Source: Nocardia mangyaensis
GTDB taxonomy: Bacteria > Actinomycetota > Actinomycetes > Mycobacteriales > Mycobacteriaceae
Length of the DNA stretch: 64,000 nt
NCBI RefSeq assembly: GCF_001886715.1
Contig: NZ_CP018082.1
Location: 6,076,001-6,140,000 of the forward strand
Direction of reading: 5' to 3'
The notes beneath the pieces were generated by a model. It was not told the origin of the DNA. It saw only the letters and a program-made list of their open reading frames with translations, and searched no databases. The position numbers and the translations under genes were made by a program. Positions within the stretch are counted from its first letter, which is position 1. The number at the start of each line of letters is the position of its first letter. Positions 63,084-64,000 of the stretch are shown here, one piece after another.

Positions 63084-64000
63084 ATGTTCTCGAAGAAAAA
63101 TATGCCATGTGAGCTCACTGTGTCCCGCGTGGTGCAGGAGACGCAGGATGCGGTCTCGATATGGTTTGAAGTCCCGGAGCATCAATGGGCAACATTCTCG
63201 TACACTCCGGGACAGTTCCTGACGTTGCGCATTCCTGGGAGTGGCGAGAGGGAACCTGCAGCCCGTTGCTACTCGCTGTCGAGTTCTCCGCACACCGAGG
63301 ACGAGCTGGCCGTAACAGTAAAACGCACAGCGGGTGGGTATGGATCCAACTGGCTGTGCGACAATATCGCCACTGGCACTATCGTGTCCGTGCTACCGCC
63401 TAGCGGACACTTCACGCCGCAGGATTTGAATTCGGATATGGTACTGCTAGCAGCTGGCAGTGGCATCACGCCGATCATCTCAATTATCAAGTCAGCCCTG
63501 CTCGAGGGTGATGGCCATCTTGTGCTTTTCTATGCGAACCAGGACGCAGAGAGCGTAATTTTTGGCGAAGACCTTCGCTATATGGCGAAACAGTTTCCGG
63601 AACGGCTCATTCTCATAGAGTGGCTGGAGAGCGAGCGAGGACTCCCGGACCGAAAAACTCTCTCAGAACTCTGCAGCGCATATAAGAATCGAATGTACTT
63701 CGTGTGCGGTCCAGCGGCTTTCATGGATCTAGTGGGCGACGTAGCGCATCATGTCGGTATCCAGCATGGCAATCTCCATCGAGAAATTTTCCAATCTCTT
63801 CGTTCCGATCCGTTCGACATCGAAATTGGCGTCAAGCAGTCGATGACCACGGAGCAGGCACGTCTCGTGGTCTACCTGGATGGTGACCGTGCCGAGCTTC
63901 AATGGCCCAAGGATCTTACGCTCGTCGAAGTCCTGCTGAATGAGGGCTTTTCGCCGCCGTACTCGTGCCGCGAAGGCGGATGCGGCGCGTGCGTATGCAA
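63084..64000 (+). CDS. Ferredoxin-NAD(P)H reductase with C-terminal 2Fe-2S domain (partial)
   Basis: A protein cut by the window end after about 305 codons. It has an FAD domain (RCYSLSSSPH), an NAD(P)H domain (LLAAGSGITPIISIIKSA and FVCGPAAFMD) and a plant-type [2Fe-2S] ferredoxin domain beginning 'ARLVVYLDGDRAEL' with PPYSCREGGCGACVC, three of the four Cys visible. This order is that of KshB/PaaE/HmpX-type reductases, which feed electrons to diiron or Rieske oxygenases. The ATG at 63084 has AGGGAG eight bases upstream. It is the natural partner of the AurF-like diiron enzyme in this operon. Confidence 0.9.
   Translation, partial: MFSKKNMPCELTVSRVVQETQDAVSIWFEVPEHQWATFSYTPGQFLTLRIPGSGEREPAARCYSLSSSPHTEDELAVTVKRTAGGYGSNWLCDNIATGTIVSVLPPSGHFTPQDLNSDMVLLAAGSGITPIISIIKSALLEGDGHLVLFYANQDAESVIFGEDLRYMAKQFPERLILIEWLESERGLPDRKTLSELCSAYKNRMYFVCGPAAFMDLVGDVAHHVGIQHGNLHREIFQSLRSDPFDIEIGVKQSMTTEQARLVVYLDGDRAELQWPKDLTLVEVLLNEGFSPPYSCREGGCGACVC

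Overview
The window reads as chromosome of a high-GC, mycolic-acid-containing actinobacterium. The evidence is a complete Mce lipid-import operon (two YrbE permeases, MceA-F and an Mce-associated protein), a secreted antigen-85-type mycolyltransferase, many TetR regulators, and a large set of P450 and flavin monooxygenases. Nocardia or a close relative (Rhodococcus, Gordonia) fits best. The genus is inferred, not shown by a marker gene.

Left block (1-11.4 kb) is compact and GC-rich with no mobile DNA. It holds a cut-off gene of unclear family, two tandem GyrI-like proteins, the antigen-85-like esterase, a DHA2 drug exporter, a large YfhO-like membrane protein, a divergent TetR / serine-hydrolase lipoprotein pair, and a DASS anion transporter. 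At 11.57 kb lies the 3' end of a tRNA (T arm, acceptor strand and a terminator hairpin) with no 5' half. It is followed by five phased GACAAC repeats and a second array of GTGCGCAC palindromes. This looks like the scar of site-specific integration, so everything to the right may belong to one or more integrated elements.

11.6-14.3 kb is a non-coding stretch followed by a mosaic of broken genes (ImmA/IrrE, DoxX, two NmrA-like reductases). 14.3-23.9 kb is the Mce operon on the minus strand, ending in a lipase-like hydrolase. 24.8-26.7 kb is a graveyard of IS3 and IS30 fragments. 27.2-30.0 kb has a TetR-thioesterase-hydrolase operon and a second TetR gene. 31.0-33.4 kb is a diiron protein coupled to an atypical flavin monooxygenase. 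34.4-39.0 kb has a globin-coupled STAS protein, a hotdog thioesterase, a universal stress protein, an exporter and its TetR.

39.5-53.0 kb is the metabolic centre. An AraC regulator faces ferredoxin, a CYP153-like P450 and ferredoxin reductase, then a second P450, a transglutaminase-fold protein, aldehyde dehydrogenase, SDR, a BtrH-like protein, acyl-CoA ligase, a hotdog protein and a third P450. Most junctions overlap by four bases. The set can hydroxylate a hydrophobic chain, oxidise alcohol to aldehyde to acid, and activate the acid to its CoA ester. The transglutaminase-like and BtrH-like members have no obvious place in plain alkane oxidation and are the best candidates for something undescribed.

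53.1-55.7 kb is a second IS graveyard (IS5, ISL3, IS21). An apparently intact 1,348-bp IS3-family element at 55.9-57.2 kb has cut off the 3' end of a second DHA2 exporter; the original end can be reconstructed. 58.9-64 kb holds a DUF4873 protein divergent from an operon of an AurF-like diiron oxygenase, a canonical Baeyer-Villiger-type monooxygenase, an SDR and a ferredoxin-reductase-type electron donor cut by the window end. Taken together the right 50 kb looks like an accessory lipid/terpenoid/steroid uptake and oxidation region.
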